A DNA stretch of 64,000 nt from Vibrio cyclitrophicus (GCA_023206055.1 CP065366.1:1054001-1118000); one strand, 5' to 3'. Positions 54,701 through 63,241 are shown, numbered from the stretch's first letter. Translations and numbers: made by a program. Notes: generated from the letters alone by a model not told the origin.

Positions 54701-57700
54701 CAGCAGGAGCTACTGTCGCTGCTTCCGAACTAGGAGCTAACTTGCTGTTCATGTAGTCAACGATTTCACCCAGAGTACGACATTCAGCTAGGTCTTCAGG
54801 GTTTAGCTCTGGCAATGTTGGTAGCTGGTCTTGAACTGTTCCAAGGATCTCAACACGTTTGATTGAGTCGATGCCAAGGTCTGCTTCCATGTCCATTGCT
54901 AGGTCGAGCATTTCTGTTGGGTAGCCTGTTTTATCAGCCACTACACTCAGCATTGTGCTTTGAACTTGTTCTGCGTTTAAACTGTTTGATACTGCTTGCG
55001 CTGGTGCAGATGCTTGAGCCGCTACTGGAGCAGAAGCTGGAAGCTTACTGTTCATGTAGGCTACGATTTCGCCCAGAGTGCGACATTCAGCTAAGTCTTC
55101 AGGGTTTAGCTCTGGAAGAGTCGGTAGCTCGTCTTGAACTGTACCTAGAATTTCAACACGTTTGATTGAGTCGATACCAAGGTCAGCTTCCATGTCCATT
55201 GCTAGGTCTAGCATTTCAGTCGGGTAGCCCGTCTTCTCTGCCACTACTTCTAACATGGTTTTTTGAACGACAGCCGCATCTAGACCATTGCTAGCTGTTG
55301 CCGGAGCAACTACTAGTGCTTGTGAAGAGACTGGAGCAGAAGCCGGAAGCTTGCTGTTCATGTAAGCAACGATTTCGCCAAGAGTGCGACACTCAGCTAA
55401 ATCTTCAGGGTTTAGCTCTGGAAGAGTAGGCAGTTCATCTTGAACCGTACCAAGAATCTCAACACGTTTAATTGAGTCGATACCAAGGTCTGCTTCCATA
55501 TCCATTTCTAGATCAAGCATTTCCGTTGGGTAACCGGTTTTCTCAGCAACCACTTCTAGCATGGTTTGTTGAACGACTTTCGCATCAAGACCGTTAGCGG
55601 CTTGAACAGGAGCAGCTGCGCTTGGCTGTGCTGCCACAGGCGCTGATGCTGGCATCTTGCTGTTCATGTAAGTAACGATTTCACCAAGAGTACGACACTC
55701 AGCTAGATCTTCAGGGTTCAGCTCAGGTAGATTTGGCATCTCGTCTTGAACGGTACCAAGGATCTCTACGCGCTTGATTGAGTCGATACCAAGGTCTGCT
55801 TCCATGTCCATTTCTAGATCAAGCATTTCCGTTGGGTAACCCGTTTTCTCAGCGACCACTTCTAGCATCACTTTTTCAGCATCTGCTGATTGTACTGCTA
55901 TTGGTGCAGCCACAGGAGCCGGTTGCGCTTTAACTGGCACAGGTTGAGCTGCAACCGGTGCTGCCGCTTGAGCCGCTACTTGTGGAGCAGGAGCGGTTTT
56001 CTGTACTGGAGCTTTCTGAGTTGTTGTATTTTGAACCGACGCAGCTTGAACAGGCTGAGCTTGTACAGGAGTCGCTTGTACTTGAGCTACCGGCTGTTGG
56101 ACGATAGCTGCTGGAGTAGTTTGAGTAGCTGGAGCTTGAATCGCTGGCTGAGCATTTACTGGCGCAACGAAGGTGGGTTGTGCCGTTTGTACTGAACCTT
56201 GCGTCAGCATATTAAGTGCTGAGTTGTTGCTGTGCGCTTGCATTTCTAGGTAATGAGCGTGAGCTTTTAGCGTTTCAGCTTGGTGCTGGTGGAACATTTC
56301 CATAGAACGCTGTAGGTTCTCAGGAATGGCTACGCCTGCTGTTGCCATTTTCGCTTGCTCAGACATTAGGGTGTTGAATGTGTCACCGTATTGCTGAGGA
56401 ATCGCCAAGAATTGCTGATGTACTTCTGCTGCTTGTTGTTGAGCATTGAAGAACGATTGCAATGAAGACTCATCAACTGTTACTTGAGCTGCTGGCTGAA
56501 TAGTCGCTGGTGCAGGTTGTGCTACCTGAGGCTGCTGAGTTGCTGTTGCTACTTGTATACTTGGTGCTGCAACTGATTGTTGTACATTTGAAGCTTGAGG
56601 AGCAGCCACAGGTACTTCAACGATTTCTGTTTTAATCACTTCTTTTTCCACGATTTTTTCGACTTCAACTTTCACTTCAACAATCTCAGTCTTTTCGGTG
56701 ACGTTGCCCGAAGCCAATGATTGATCCATTTTCTTACGAGTAGCAGGGCTGATGTAGTTGGTTGCATTCAGCTTGATGTTCATTGGTGATGCCTTTGCAG
56801 GTTCAGCAATGTCAGCTTGGTAAGGGTCAATGTTGTCTAATGAAACACCTGCCACGCACAGTTGAACCGCAGCTAAACGAAGCTGTTGGTCACTGTCGCT
56901 TTTAGGGCTTGGGTTGATGCTGATTGCGTAAAGCTCTTCGTTCTTATCAGCCAATGTTTTCTCAACCAGCTTTTGAAGAATGTTCTTTGGACCGAACTCA
57001 ACGAATACACGCGCACCGGCTTCATACATCGCTTCAATTTGCTCGCTGAAACGAACCGATTGCAGCATGTGTTGCTTGAACGCTTTCTTGATCGCTTTCG
57101 CGTCTTTGCTGTGCAGTTTGCCCGTTGCGTTTGAGTAAAGCGGCAGCGTTGGAGCGCTGAATGAAGCTTTATCAATTGCAGAAGCAAATGGTTTTTGAGC
57201 GTGAGCAACAAGCGGTGTGTGGAAAGCACCAGACACTGGCAGAGCAATCGCCTTGAAGCCTTGTTCAGTTAGCGCTTGTGCTGCTTGTTGAACCGTTGCA
57301 GTTGGACCTGCAATAACCAGTTGAGTCGGAGCGTTGTAGTTGGCAATACTCACGCCTTCGAATTGGCTGATACAGTTTTCAACGGCTGGAAGCTTGTCTG
57401 CGTCTAGGATGACCGCAAACATAGTACCGCTGTCGCCTTGTTCAGGTGTCGCCGCCATCGCATCGCCACGAGCGAAAGCTAACTGGTAGTAATCGTCTTG
57501 CGAGATAACACCCGATGCACATAATGCGCTTAGCTCACCAAAGCTGTGGCCTGCAACCATGTCTGCTTTGAAGCCAGCTTGAGTCATGATGTCGAACTGA
57601 CCCATAGACACAGTACCAATCGCACTCTGCGCATTGGCCGTGTTGGTTAGTACCGCTTCTTGAGCTTTGGTTGCTTCCGGTGTGAAGGTTGGAATTGGAA

Positions 57701-59633
57701 ACAGAATTTGCGACAGAGCTGTTTTCTTGTGCTGACCAAATACTTGATCCGCTTGAGCAAGCTGTTGGCGCATCTCAGGGTAATGACAAGCAAGCTCGCG
57801 ACCCATGTTTAGGTATTGCGAACCTTGACCTGCAAATAGCGCTGCCACTTTACCTGCGCCGTTTTCAGCAATCAGTGCCGACTCACGGTAGTTAGTACCG
57901 TTTGGCATCTGCCAATGTGTTTTGGTTTGGCTCTCAAGCATAGAAACCGCTTGAGTCAGTTGCGCTTGAAGGTCTGATTGGTCAGTGACAACTAAACCAA
58001 GACGAGCGTGCTTAGCGTCTACTTCGCGTAGAGCGTGCTGCTCAGCAAGCGCTTCTAGTTTGAATGCCGCATCTGCAGCTTGAGTTGAAACCTGCTTGAG
58101 CTCATTGATCAGTGCTTGACGAGATTCCGCGCTGAATAACAGAGTTTGCGGTACTTGGCGCTGACGGTATTTGTCACCGCGAGCGTGTTCTGGTGTGTAC
58201 TCTTCCAATACCACGTGGAAGTTAGTGCCACCAAAACCGAATGAGCTGATACCTGCACGGCGTGGTGTGCCGTCGACACGTTTCATCCAAGGACGCGTTT
58301 GTGTGTTTAGGTAGAACGGTGAGTTCTCGATATCCAACTTAGGATTCGGAGCTGATACGTTAATCGTTGGCGGCAGTACTTTGTGGTGCAGTGCTAATGC
58401 AGCTTTGATTAAACCTGCAGTACCCGCAGTTGATTTAGTGTGACCAATTTGAGATTTCACAGAGCCTAACGCAATGTGTTGCTTCTCTTCATTGTTCTCA
58501 CTAAATACCGAGTTTAAGCCACCAAATTCAGCCACATCACCCGCTGCAGTACCTGTACCGTGCGCCTCTAGCAGGCCAAGTGTGTGCGGTGCGAAACCAG
58601 CATCATCGTAAGCACGTTTCAGTGCTTTTGCTTGTCCTTCAGGGCGAGGCGCGTAAATGCTTTTGAACTTACCATCCGAAGAAGAACCGACACCTTTAAT
58701 CACTGAGTAGATTCTGTCGCCGTCGCGCTCTGCATCTTCAAGACGCTTAAGAGCAACCATGCCGATACCTTCACCAATCATCATGCCTTTTGAGTCGATG
58801 TCGAAAGGTTGAATGGTTTCATTGGTGGTAAATGCTGGCGTTTTAGAGAAGCTCATGTACATGGTTGGTGAGTTATCAGTACACACACCACCTGTGATCA
58901 TCATTTCACTGCGGCCTTCAACTAACTCACTTAGAGCCATGCGCATTGCGGCTAGAGAACCTGCACACGCAGCGTCTACGACACAGTTGATGCCACCAAG
59001 GTCAAAGCGGTTAGCAATACGACCTGAAATTACGTTACCCAATGAACCAGGGAATGAGTTCTCTTCCCAGTGGATGTATTGGTCTTGGAATTTTTTGATC
59101 AGCATTTCGCTGTCTTCGTCGTTGATGCCACTGCTCTTGAAAACTTTTTTCAAAACAGGGTATTGCAGACGAGCATTCAGGCTTTGAGCGATCTTCTGAC
59201 CACCACCCACACCGAGCGTGATACCGATCTTGTCGCGATCGTAGCCTTCAGGCAGCTTGGCATCTTCAAGAACTTCTTTTGCCACGATCAGAGAAAGCAG
59301 CTGTGACGTATCCGTCAGTTCTAGGATATTTGGCGGAAGACCGAACTCCATTGGGTTGAAGTCGACTTCAGGGATGAAACCACCGCGCTTACAGTAAGAC
59401 TTGTCTGGCGTAGTACGATCTGCATCGTAGTAATCTTCTGGACGCCAGTGCGTATCTGGCACTTCGGTAATTGCATCGATCTTTTCGCTGATCAAATCCC
59501 AGAATTTGTTTAGGTAGCGAGAGTTCGCAAACATGCTTGCCATACCAACGATAGCAATAGGCATGTCTTTAAGACGTTTATTCAGTCGAGTGTCGTCGAC
59601 TGATTCCGGTGTATTTTTTTCGGGTTGGCTCAT
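51774..59633 (-). CDS. pfaA: PfaA, multidomain PUFA synthase with five tandem ACPs
   Basis: 2619 residues. Domains: KS (about 25-480; active Cys near 222, DAACAGSLAAMR), malonyl-CoA acyltransferase (about 620-920; GHSFGELSA near 696), a Pro/Gln/Ala-rich linker with helical segments (about 1000-1240), five ACPs (about 1251-1740, each with LGIDSIKR where Ser takes phosphopantetheine), a ketoreductase (TGGAKG near 2030 to about 2290) and a C-terminal hotdog-like dehydratase (IQDHCIAGNPVLP near 2341). The ribosome site GGAG sits upstream of the ATG. It is the first gene of pfaABCD, and a FadR-like site lies 358 bp upstream. Confidence 0.97.
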   Translation of the reverse strand: MSQPEKNTPESVDDTRLNKRLKDMPIAIVGMASMFANSRYLNKFWDLISEKIDAITEVPDTHWRPEDYYDADRTTPDKSYCKRGGFIPEVDFNPMEFGLPPNILELTDTSQLLSLIVAKEVLEDAKLPEGYDRDKIGITLGVGGGQKIAQSLNARLQYPVLKKVFKSSGINDEDSEMLIKKFQDQYIHWEENSFPGSLGNVISGRIANRFDLGGINCVVDAACAGSLAAMRMALSELVEGRSEMMITGGVCTDNSPTMYMSFSKTPAFTTNETIQPFDIDSKGMMIGEGIGMVALKRLEDAERDGDRIYSVIKGVGSSSDGKFKSIYAPRPEGQAKALKRAYDDAGFAPHTLGLLEAHGTGTAAGDVAEFGGLNSVFSENNEEKQHIALGSVKSQIGHTKSTAGTAGLIKAALALHHKVLPPTINVSAPNPKLDIENSPFYLNTQTRPWMKRVDGTPRRAGISSFGFGGTNFHVVLEEYTPEHARGDKYRQRQVPQTLLFSAESRQALINELKQVSTQAADAAFKLEALAEQHALREVDAKHARLGLVVTDQSDLQAQLTQAVSMLESQTKTHWQMPNGTNYRESALIAENGAGKVAALFAGQGSQYLNMGRELACHYPEMRQQLAQADQVFGQHKKTALSQILFPIPTFTPEATKAQEAVLTNTANAQSAIGTVSMGQFDIMTQAGFKADMVAGHSFGELSALCASGVISQDDYYQLAFARGDAMAATPEQGDSGTMFAVILDADKLPAVENCISQFEGVSIANYNAPTQLVIAGPTATVQQAAQALTEQGFKAIALPVSGAFHTPLVAHAQKPFASAIDKASFSAPTLPLYSNATGKLHSKDAKAIKKAFKQHMLQSVRFSEQIEAMYEAGARVFVEFGPKNILQKLVEKTLADKNEELYAISINPSPKSDSDQQLRLAAVQLCVAGVSLDNIDPYQADIAEPAKASPMNIKLNATNYISPATRKKMDQSLASGNVTEKTEIVEVKVEVEKIVEKEVIKTEIVEVPVAAPQASNVQQSVAAPSIQVATATQQPQVAQPAPATIQPAAQVTVDESSLQSFFNAQQQAAEVHQQFLAIPQQYGDTFNTLMSEQAKMATAGVAIPENLQRSMEMFHQHQAETLKAHAHYLEMQAHSNNSALNMLTQGSVQTAQPTFVAPVNAQPAIQAPATQTTPAAIVQQPVAQVQATPVQAQPVQAASVQNTTTQKAPVQKTAPAPQVAAQAAAPVAAQPVPVKAQPAPVAAPIAVQSADAEKVMLEVVAEKTGYPTEMLDLEMDMEADLGIDSIKRVEILGTVQDEMPNLPELNPEDLAECRTLGEIVTYMNSKMPASAPVAAQPSAAAPVQAANGLDAKVVQQTMLEVVAEKTGYPTEMLDLEMDMEADLGIDSIKRVEILGTVQDELPTLPELNPEDLAECRTLGEIVAYMNSKLPASAPVSSQALVVAPATASNGLDAAVVQKTMLEVVAEKTGYPTEMLDLAMDMEADLGIDSIKRVEILGTVQDELPTLPELNPEDLAECRTLGEIVAYMNSKLPASAPVAAQASAPAQAVSNSLNAEQVQSTMLSVVADKTGYPTEMLDLAMDMEADLGIDSIKRVEILGTVQDQLPTLPELNPEDLAECRTLGEIVDYMNSKLAPSSEAATVAPAAEVEAIVESASNDLNPAHVQSTMMEVVADKTGYPAEMLDLAMDMEADLGIDSIKRVEILGTVQDQLPTLPELNPEDLAECRTLGEIVTYMQSKLSAAAPVATPKAESVTPIAETATAELPPHNEVALKKLPAADKLVDCFSKDACVVITDDGHNAGVLAEKLTANGIQVAVVRSALSAASPLNSEIASYTLNSVDDAGVTAVIKDIEADLKTSNKVIAGFIHLQTIVDAKQSNEQAVNLNVDSRASLTTAFLFAKHLNGQLNAISGRSVFFTLSRIDGGFGYLDAKQLANAELNQAALSGLTKTLSHEWSNVFCRALDADASIDARHLAEAITGELFDIDTNTVEIGLSHAENGESGRATLIATTPGAAQTKNTGAQLTKSDKVLVTGGAKGVTFECALTLAKQCKSHFILAGRSKHITSAELPQWAQGKQEKELKPAAIAHLQATGDKPTPKKVDALLKPVLSSLEINAALAAFNEIGASAEYLSLDVSNHESVAKALANFEGITGLIHGAGVLADKHIQDKTLDELNMVYGTKVGGLEAVLGGLDSSKLKLIAMFSSAAGFYGNTGQSDYSMSNEILNKAALQLSARNPQAKVMSFNWGPWDGGMVNAALKRMFTERGVYVIPLQAGAELFSSQLLNETGIQLLVGTSMQGSDNKEAAVKKLNAESVHLAKSPLNTSITVTRHLDPKALPFIQDHCIAGNPVLPTVCAIQWMREVAEQLLGVNVSVHNYKLLKGVIFDTDEVQELKLVLSSDAKSKDQLKAVISCQGRPQYQAQLQVASVQVSEDVQQASVERFEANTSAPVTTAQALYSDGTLFHGPRLQGITSVERFDDLGLLAQCQLPQIENSDCGSFIPKQGFGDSQPFAEDYLLQAMLVWARLKYGAASLPSAIGEFVCYAPMHNGDQGWLELSVIKSTARSLQADISLYHQDGRLSAVMKGAKVTISKSLNDAFLPKSSSAVSKKEATKNAEKEQLS
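54420..55885 (-). repeat. Five tandem ACP-coding repeats in pfaA
   Basis: Five units of roughly 300 bp, each encoding about 80 conserved residues (KTGYP(T/A)EMLDL...LGIDSIKRVEILGTVQD) plus an Ala/Pro/Ser spacer. Starting-end positions on the plus strand are near 55880, 55575, 55275, 54965 and 54645. DNA identity between units is high enough for unequal recombination to change ACP number, which in this family correlates with yield. Confidence 0.95.
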
Positions 59634-60351
59634 TATGAGTCTCCACTTGAAATCACTGAGGGCGATGTCGTGTTTTGAGGCTGCGCTTTTAAAGCTATAG
59701 AAAGAAAATCTGAAACAGATTTTGGGAAGCGCAGCTGAAAATTCAGGTTGCTGAGTGGCGGCAACCAGATAGAAATTAGGCTTTCGAAGTGCGTTGACTT
59801 ACGAGAATAGGGGAGGTGCTTCATGCGCGACGGTGGCATTCAAATGTTGAGGCGATGTCCATTAAAATCCTGTTCAAAGTCTGACTAAATGACAAGTCGG
59901 TATCCGCAAAGAAAACGTGTGAATTTGTTTAATGGTTGAGCAGGCTACCCGAGGTGAGTTGTCGATACAATGCTCCCAGAGGCCACTATGATCTGTTCAG
60001 ACCAGATGAATTTGGCATGGTTTTGATTTTTGTATTTTTAATTTAATTAACTTATTGATAATTAATGGGTATGGGTTGTTTTTTAGTGTTTTTACTCTAT
60101 ATTTTGACTTGGTGAGATCTATGTCATATTTTTGTAAGTAACATTTAATGGATGCCTCTTGTGTAAGGCTAAGTGTGATCTGTGTTTTAATTTGTTATTA
60201 TTTTAAAAATTAGTTTTAAGTCCGTATATGAAGGGCGTTTCCCTCCCGTATTCTCTAGGTTCCGCTTAAATCATAGATGAGTTAAATTTGTTCGATTTGG
60301 TTGTTCCAATCGTGTTTTGAAGAGTGGTTTATAGAAGTGAGTTCGAGTTAA
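59634..60351. promoter_or_regulatory. Divergent pfaA / pfaE regulatory region
   Basis: 718 bp without a credible gene; a 68-codon minus-strand frame at 59633-59839 is rejected. It holds a FadR-like palindrome (59991-60007) and an A+T-rich stretch (about 60020-60240). The long, divergent region must carry the promoters of both pfaA and pfaE. No pfaR-type regulator gene is present, unlike in Shewanella. Confidence 0.6.
59991..60007 (-). promoter_or_regulatory. FadR-like operator upstream of pfaA
   Basis: On the minus strand it reads ATCTGGTCTGAACAGAT, one mismatch from the FadR consensus ANCTGGTCNGACCNGNT as recalled. A weak -10 (TTGTAT, complement of 59965-59970) lies downstream with no good -35. 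That would put the site at about -33 to -49, the position of FadR at the activated fabA promoter. Confidence 0.6.
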
Positions 60352-61185
60352 ATGAAAACTCCCGTTGTTGATTTGTGGCTATGTTCTTTGAGTAACTTGA
60401 ATGACCAGCCAGACAGTGTATCGCAGCTCAAAAATAGACTGACGGCCGACGAGATAGCCAAAGTTGAGCGCTATCGAATGCCCTCATCTCAGACTCAAGC
60501 TTTATATGTACGAAACTACCTAAGAAAGGTGCTGTCTAGCTATTCTGATTTGATGCCTGAAGAGTGGCGCTTTGAATATGGTGAGAAAGGAAAGCCAAGT
60601 TTAATTGAGAAACAACAAATAGAAACCGGCCTGAATTTCAATATCAGTCATAGCAAAGAACATTTGTTAATTGCAGTTTGCCAGAGAGAAGGGAAGCAAG
60701 TTCAGCTGGGTGTTGATATTGAACATGCAAGAAGCTCGACCAATATCGATTCGATCATGAAGCACTATTTTTCAGATAAAGAATTGACGGATTTACTTAA
60801 ACTCAACAAAGAAGAACAGAGAGAACGTTTTTTCGATCTGTGGGCATTGAAAGAGTCGTACATCAAAGCGACGGGCAAGGGGCTAGCGACATCGTTGCGA
60901 AGCTTCTCGTTTGATTTCTCTAATTTGTCCAAGCAAACATTTTTGGCCGAGAAAATACTAGAACTCGGCTCATCGGATGCTAAATCAGGGTTGTATAGCG
61001 AAATCAAACTACATAGTGGGATTGGGTTGGATTTGGATTCTGTTCAAGAAGACGATATTTCTACAGCTTGGCAATGTTGCTTGGGTCGATTAGATGACCA
61101 GTACCGATTTGCTGTTACGCTTGGTGGGGCGAACCTTCCAATGCAATTAGAGATGAGAACCTTTTCGTCGTCTCATCTCTTTTAA
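60352..61185 (+). CDS. pfaE: PfaE, 4'-phosphopantetheinyl transferase
   Basis: 277-residue Sfp-type transferase that loads phosphopantetheine on the ACPs of PfaA. Metal- and substrate-binding residues are visible: Asp122 and Glu124 (GVDIEHARS) and the WALKESYIKATGKGL motif with Glu168 and Lys172. Adjacent and divergent to pfaA, it completes the pfaABCDE set. The ATG at 60352 has only a weak ribosome site. A different target, such as a siderophore carrier protein, is unlikely given the context. Confidence 0.93.
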   Translation: MKTPVVDLWLCSLSNLNDQPDSVSQLKNRLTADEIAKVERYRMPSSQTQALYVRNYLRKVLSSYSDLMPEEWRFEYGEKGKPSLIEKQQIETGLNFNISHSKEHLLIAVCQREGKQVQLGVDIEHARSSTNIDSIMKHYFSDKELTDLLKLNKEEQRERFFDLWALKESYIKATGKGLATSLRSFSFDFSNLSKQTFLAEKILELGSSDAKSGLYSEIKLHSGIGLDLDSVQEDDISTAWQCCLGRLDDQYRFAVTLGGANLPMQLEMRTFSSSHLF

Positions 61186-61205
61186 GCGAGTTTGGTGAGA
61201 CAAAA

Positions 61206-61613
61206 TTAACTCGTTTCCCCAAGCATCGCTTTCAATACTTCGGCAGGCACTGGCAGCAGTTGCTTGTCTTTATCTAGGCAAACCATTTCAATATCACCAA
61301 TCACCGCAGGTTTAGTCGCATCTTTACGCCACACTTCTTGTCGCCATAGCGTTTTGTATTTGCCATCGAGTTCAAAAGAGGTTCGGATGTCGCAGATCTC
61401 TGCGAACTCAACACCATCTTGAAAAGTCATGTTGGCTTTATATACCGCAAAACCTAATCCATGTTCATTCCACAATGTTGCCAGTTTATCGCTACCCAAT
61501 ACATGTTCGCGTGCACGCTCAAAGTACTTTAGAAAGTTAGGGTGATAAACCACACCTGAGTGATCGGTATCTTCATAGTAAATTTGTACTGGGTGATGGT
61601 AGATCTGGCTCAT
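61206..61613 (-). CDS. Hotdog-fold acyl-CoA thioesterase (Orf6 type)
   Basis: 135 residues, single hotdog (4HBT) domain: YYEDTDHSGVVYHPNFLKYFERAREHVLG, with the catalytic Asp of the DxxGVVYH motif. It closely resembles Orf6, the thioesterase beside the pfa genes of Photobacterium profundum that is proposed to release the finished PUFA; YbgC is a more distant relative. It sits convergent to pfaE. ATG 61613 is chosen; a TTG at 61622 is in frame but improbable. A plausible promoter and a FadR-like core lie upstream. Confidence 0.88.
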   Translation of the reverse strand: MSQIYHHPVQIYYEDTDHSGVVYHPNFLKYFERAREHVLGSDKLATLWNEHGLGFAVYKANMTFQDGVEFAEICDIRTSFELDGKYKTLWRQEVWRKDATKPAVIGDIEMVCLDKDKQLLPVPAEVLKAMLGETS

Positions 61614-61667
61614 TGATATCAACTCTTATTAAGTAGCGTTGTAGTAAATCTGACTAAGTTGTGCAGC

Positions 61668-61696
61668 ACTCTACAGGATAGGTAGAAATTACTTCA
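61668..61696 (-). promoter_or_regulatory. Probable promoter of the thioesterase gene
   Basis: Minus-strand TTGAAG (61691-61696) and TAGAGT (61668-61673) with 17-bp spacing; the predicted start is near 61661, about 48 bp before the ATG. Confidence 0.5.
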
Positions 61697-61716
61697 AGGC
61701 ATCATCGACTATTGAG

Positions 61717-61733
61717 CTTTTGGTCAGACCTCA
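61717..61733. promoter_or_regulatory. FadR-like core upstream of the thioesterase gene
   Basis: GGTCAGACC (61721-61729) equals the central part of the FadR consensus and is identical to the fadI site core. It lies at about -60 to -70 of the predicted thioesterase promoter; the flanks match less well. Confidence 0.4.
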
Positions 61734-61751
61734 TTCGGCCTTATTCATTAC

Positions 61752-62019
61752 TAGGGCGTGTTGACCTTTCGTGGTTAAATTTTGTTCGAGATAAAAGCGT
61801 TTTAATCGCGGCGAGGGGGAAGTAGCCTAGTCATTCTAAGCAAATCTCCCTCAACAAAGAGTAAAACGCTTTTAGCCGAACCCTTCGGGCAGCGTTTGCT
61901 GGTCATTTCTACTACGTTATCGGCTTCTCATGTAGGCTAGCTACACATCAAAGCCTTTGCCTTGTATAAATACCCAGCAACTCGCTGCAAAAATCAGCTC
62001 GAAAGGTCAACACGCCCTA
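61752..62019. mobile_element. MITE-like element with 18- to 20-bp terminal inverted repeats
   Basis: The ends TAGGGCGTGTTGACCTTTCG (61752-61771) and its exact reverse complement (62000-62019) are perfect 20-bp inverted repeats. A TA at each outer end could be the target duplication of an IS630/mariner-type transposase. Inside, TAAAAGCGTTTTA (61792-61804) and TAAAACGCTTTTA (61862-61874) form a second inverted pair. There is no coding sequence, so it would need a transposase in trans. Confidence 0.8.
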
Positions 62020-62235
62020 ATATGTTGGTCAGCTTCCACCCATTTACAAATATTCTATGTGTCATTTTCCACCCATTAATTTTTGCGGCGAGTTGGTCAC
62101 TACTGCAGGCCGATATCATGAAGCCTTATGGTTAAAGGCTTGTTAATGATTTGTGTTAATGTGGCGCGCTAATTGCCTTAGTGAAAGCACGCAGTTCCCA
62201 TTGAAGGGCTGCTTTGTTTACTAAGGAGAATAATA

Positions 62236-63231
62236 ATGTTTAAGCCTCTTACCCTGCTGTCTGTATCTGCTCTTGCGCTCACTAGTTTTAATGCTGCTGC
62301 AAACTGTGACCCTGGTGAAATCGTGATTAAATTCAGTCATGTAACCAATACTGATAAGCACCCGAAAGGCATCGCCGCTTCTTTACTGGAAGAGCGAGTA
62401 AACACGGAAATGAATGGCAAAGCTTGTATGCAAGTTTTCCCTAACTCAACACTTTACGATGATAATAAGGTACTGGAAGCCCTGTTAAATGGTGATGTTC
62501 AAATGGCGGCGCCATCGCTGTCTAAATTTGAGAAGTTCACTAAGAAGTACCGCATTTTTGACCTTCCTTTCCTATTTGAAGACGTAGAAGCCGTTGACCG
62601 TTTCCAAAACTCAGAATCTGGTGAAAAGCTGAAGAATGCGATGAAGCGTCGTGGTCTACAAGGCCTAGCGTTTTGGCACAATGGCATGAAACAGATGTCG
62701 GCAAACAAACCTCTTATCAGCCCTGAAGATGCAAAAGGTTTGAAATTCCGTGTTCAAGCATCAGATGTATTGGTGGCTCAGTTTGAACAGCTAGGCGCTA
62801 ACCCACAAAAGATGTCTTTCAAAGAAGTGTACGGAGGCCTACAAACTAAGGTTATCGATGGCCAAGAGAACACATGGTCAAACATCTACGGTAAGAAGTT
62901 CTTCGAAGTACAAGACGGCGTGACTGAAACCAATCACGGTATCTTGGATTACCTAGTTGTAACGTCAAACGACTTCTGGAAAGACTTGCCTGAAGATGTA
63001 CGCACACAACTTGGCACTATCGTTCAAGAAGTGTCTGAGACGCGTAACGCAGAATCTTCAAAAGTTAACCTAGCGAACAAAAACAACATCATCGAAGCGG
63101 GTGGTGAGGTTCGTACACTTACGCCTGAACAGCGTGAAGCATGGGTAGCTGCACTTCAACCAGTATGGAAGAAGTTTGAAAAAGACATCGGTTCAGATCT
63201 TATCGATGCAGCGTTAGCTTCAAACCAATAA
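62236..63231 (+). CDS. dctP: DctP, TRAP-transporter dicarboxylate-binding protein
   Basis: 331 residues with a signal peptide (cut near NAAA-NCDP). Periplasmic solute receptor of a TRAP transporter; the conserved Arg that binds the carboxylate lies in the GLKFRVQASDVLVAQF segment, and QKMSFKEVYGGLQTKVIDGQEN is the family signature. It probably binds C4-dicarboxylates (succinate, malate, fumarate). The strong ribosome site AAGGAG precedes the ATG. dctQ follows after a stem-loop (63242-63265) and dctM presumably lies beyond the window. Confidence 0.93.
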   Translation: MFKPLTLLSVSALALTSFNAAANCDPGEIVIKFSHVTNTDKHPKGIAASLLEERVNTEMNGKACMQVFPNSTLYDDNKVLEALLNGDVQMAAPSLSKFEKFTKKYRIFDLPFLFEDVEAVDRFQNSESGEKLKNAMKRRGLQGLAFWHNGMKQMSANKPLISPEDAKGLKFRVQASDVLVAQFEQLGANPQKMSFKEVYGGLQTKVIDGQENTWSNIYGKKFFEVQDGVTETNHGILDYLVVTSNDFWKDLPEDVRTQLGTIVQEVSETRNAESSKVNLANKNNIIEAGGEVRTLTPEQREAWVAALQPVWKKFEKDIGSDLIDAALASNQ

Positions 63232-63241
63232 CACCGCTAAG

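Noticed and set aside
54545..55165. Repeated plus-strand frames starting MSR(Y/C)QGLLPCP
   Set aside because: They are the antisense of the ACP repeats; the repetition comes from the ACP units and not from a gene family.
59633..59839. 68-codon minus-strand frame upstream of pfaA
   Set aside because: Its stop lies at the pfaA start, it has no ribosome site, and the Ser/Pro/Leu-rich translation resembles no family. The region is better explained as pfaA leader and promoter.
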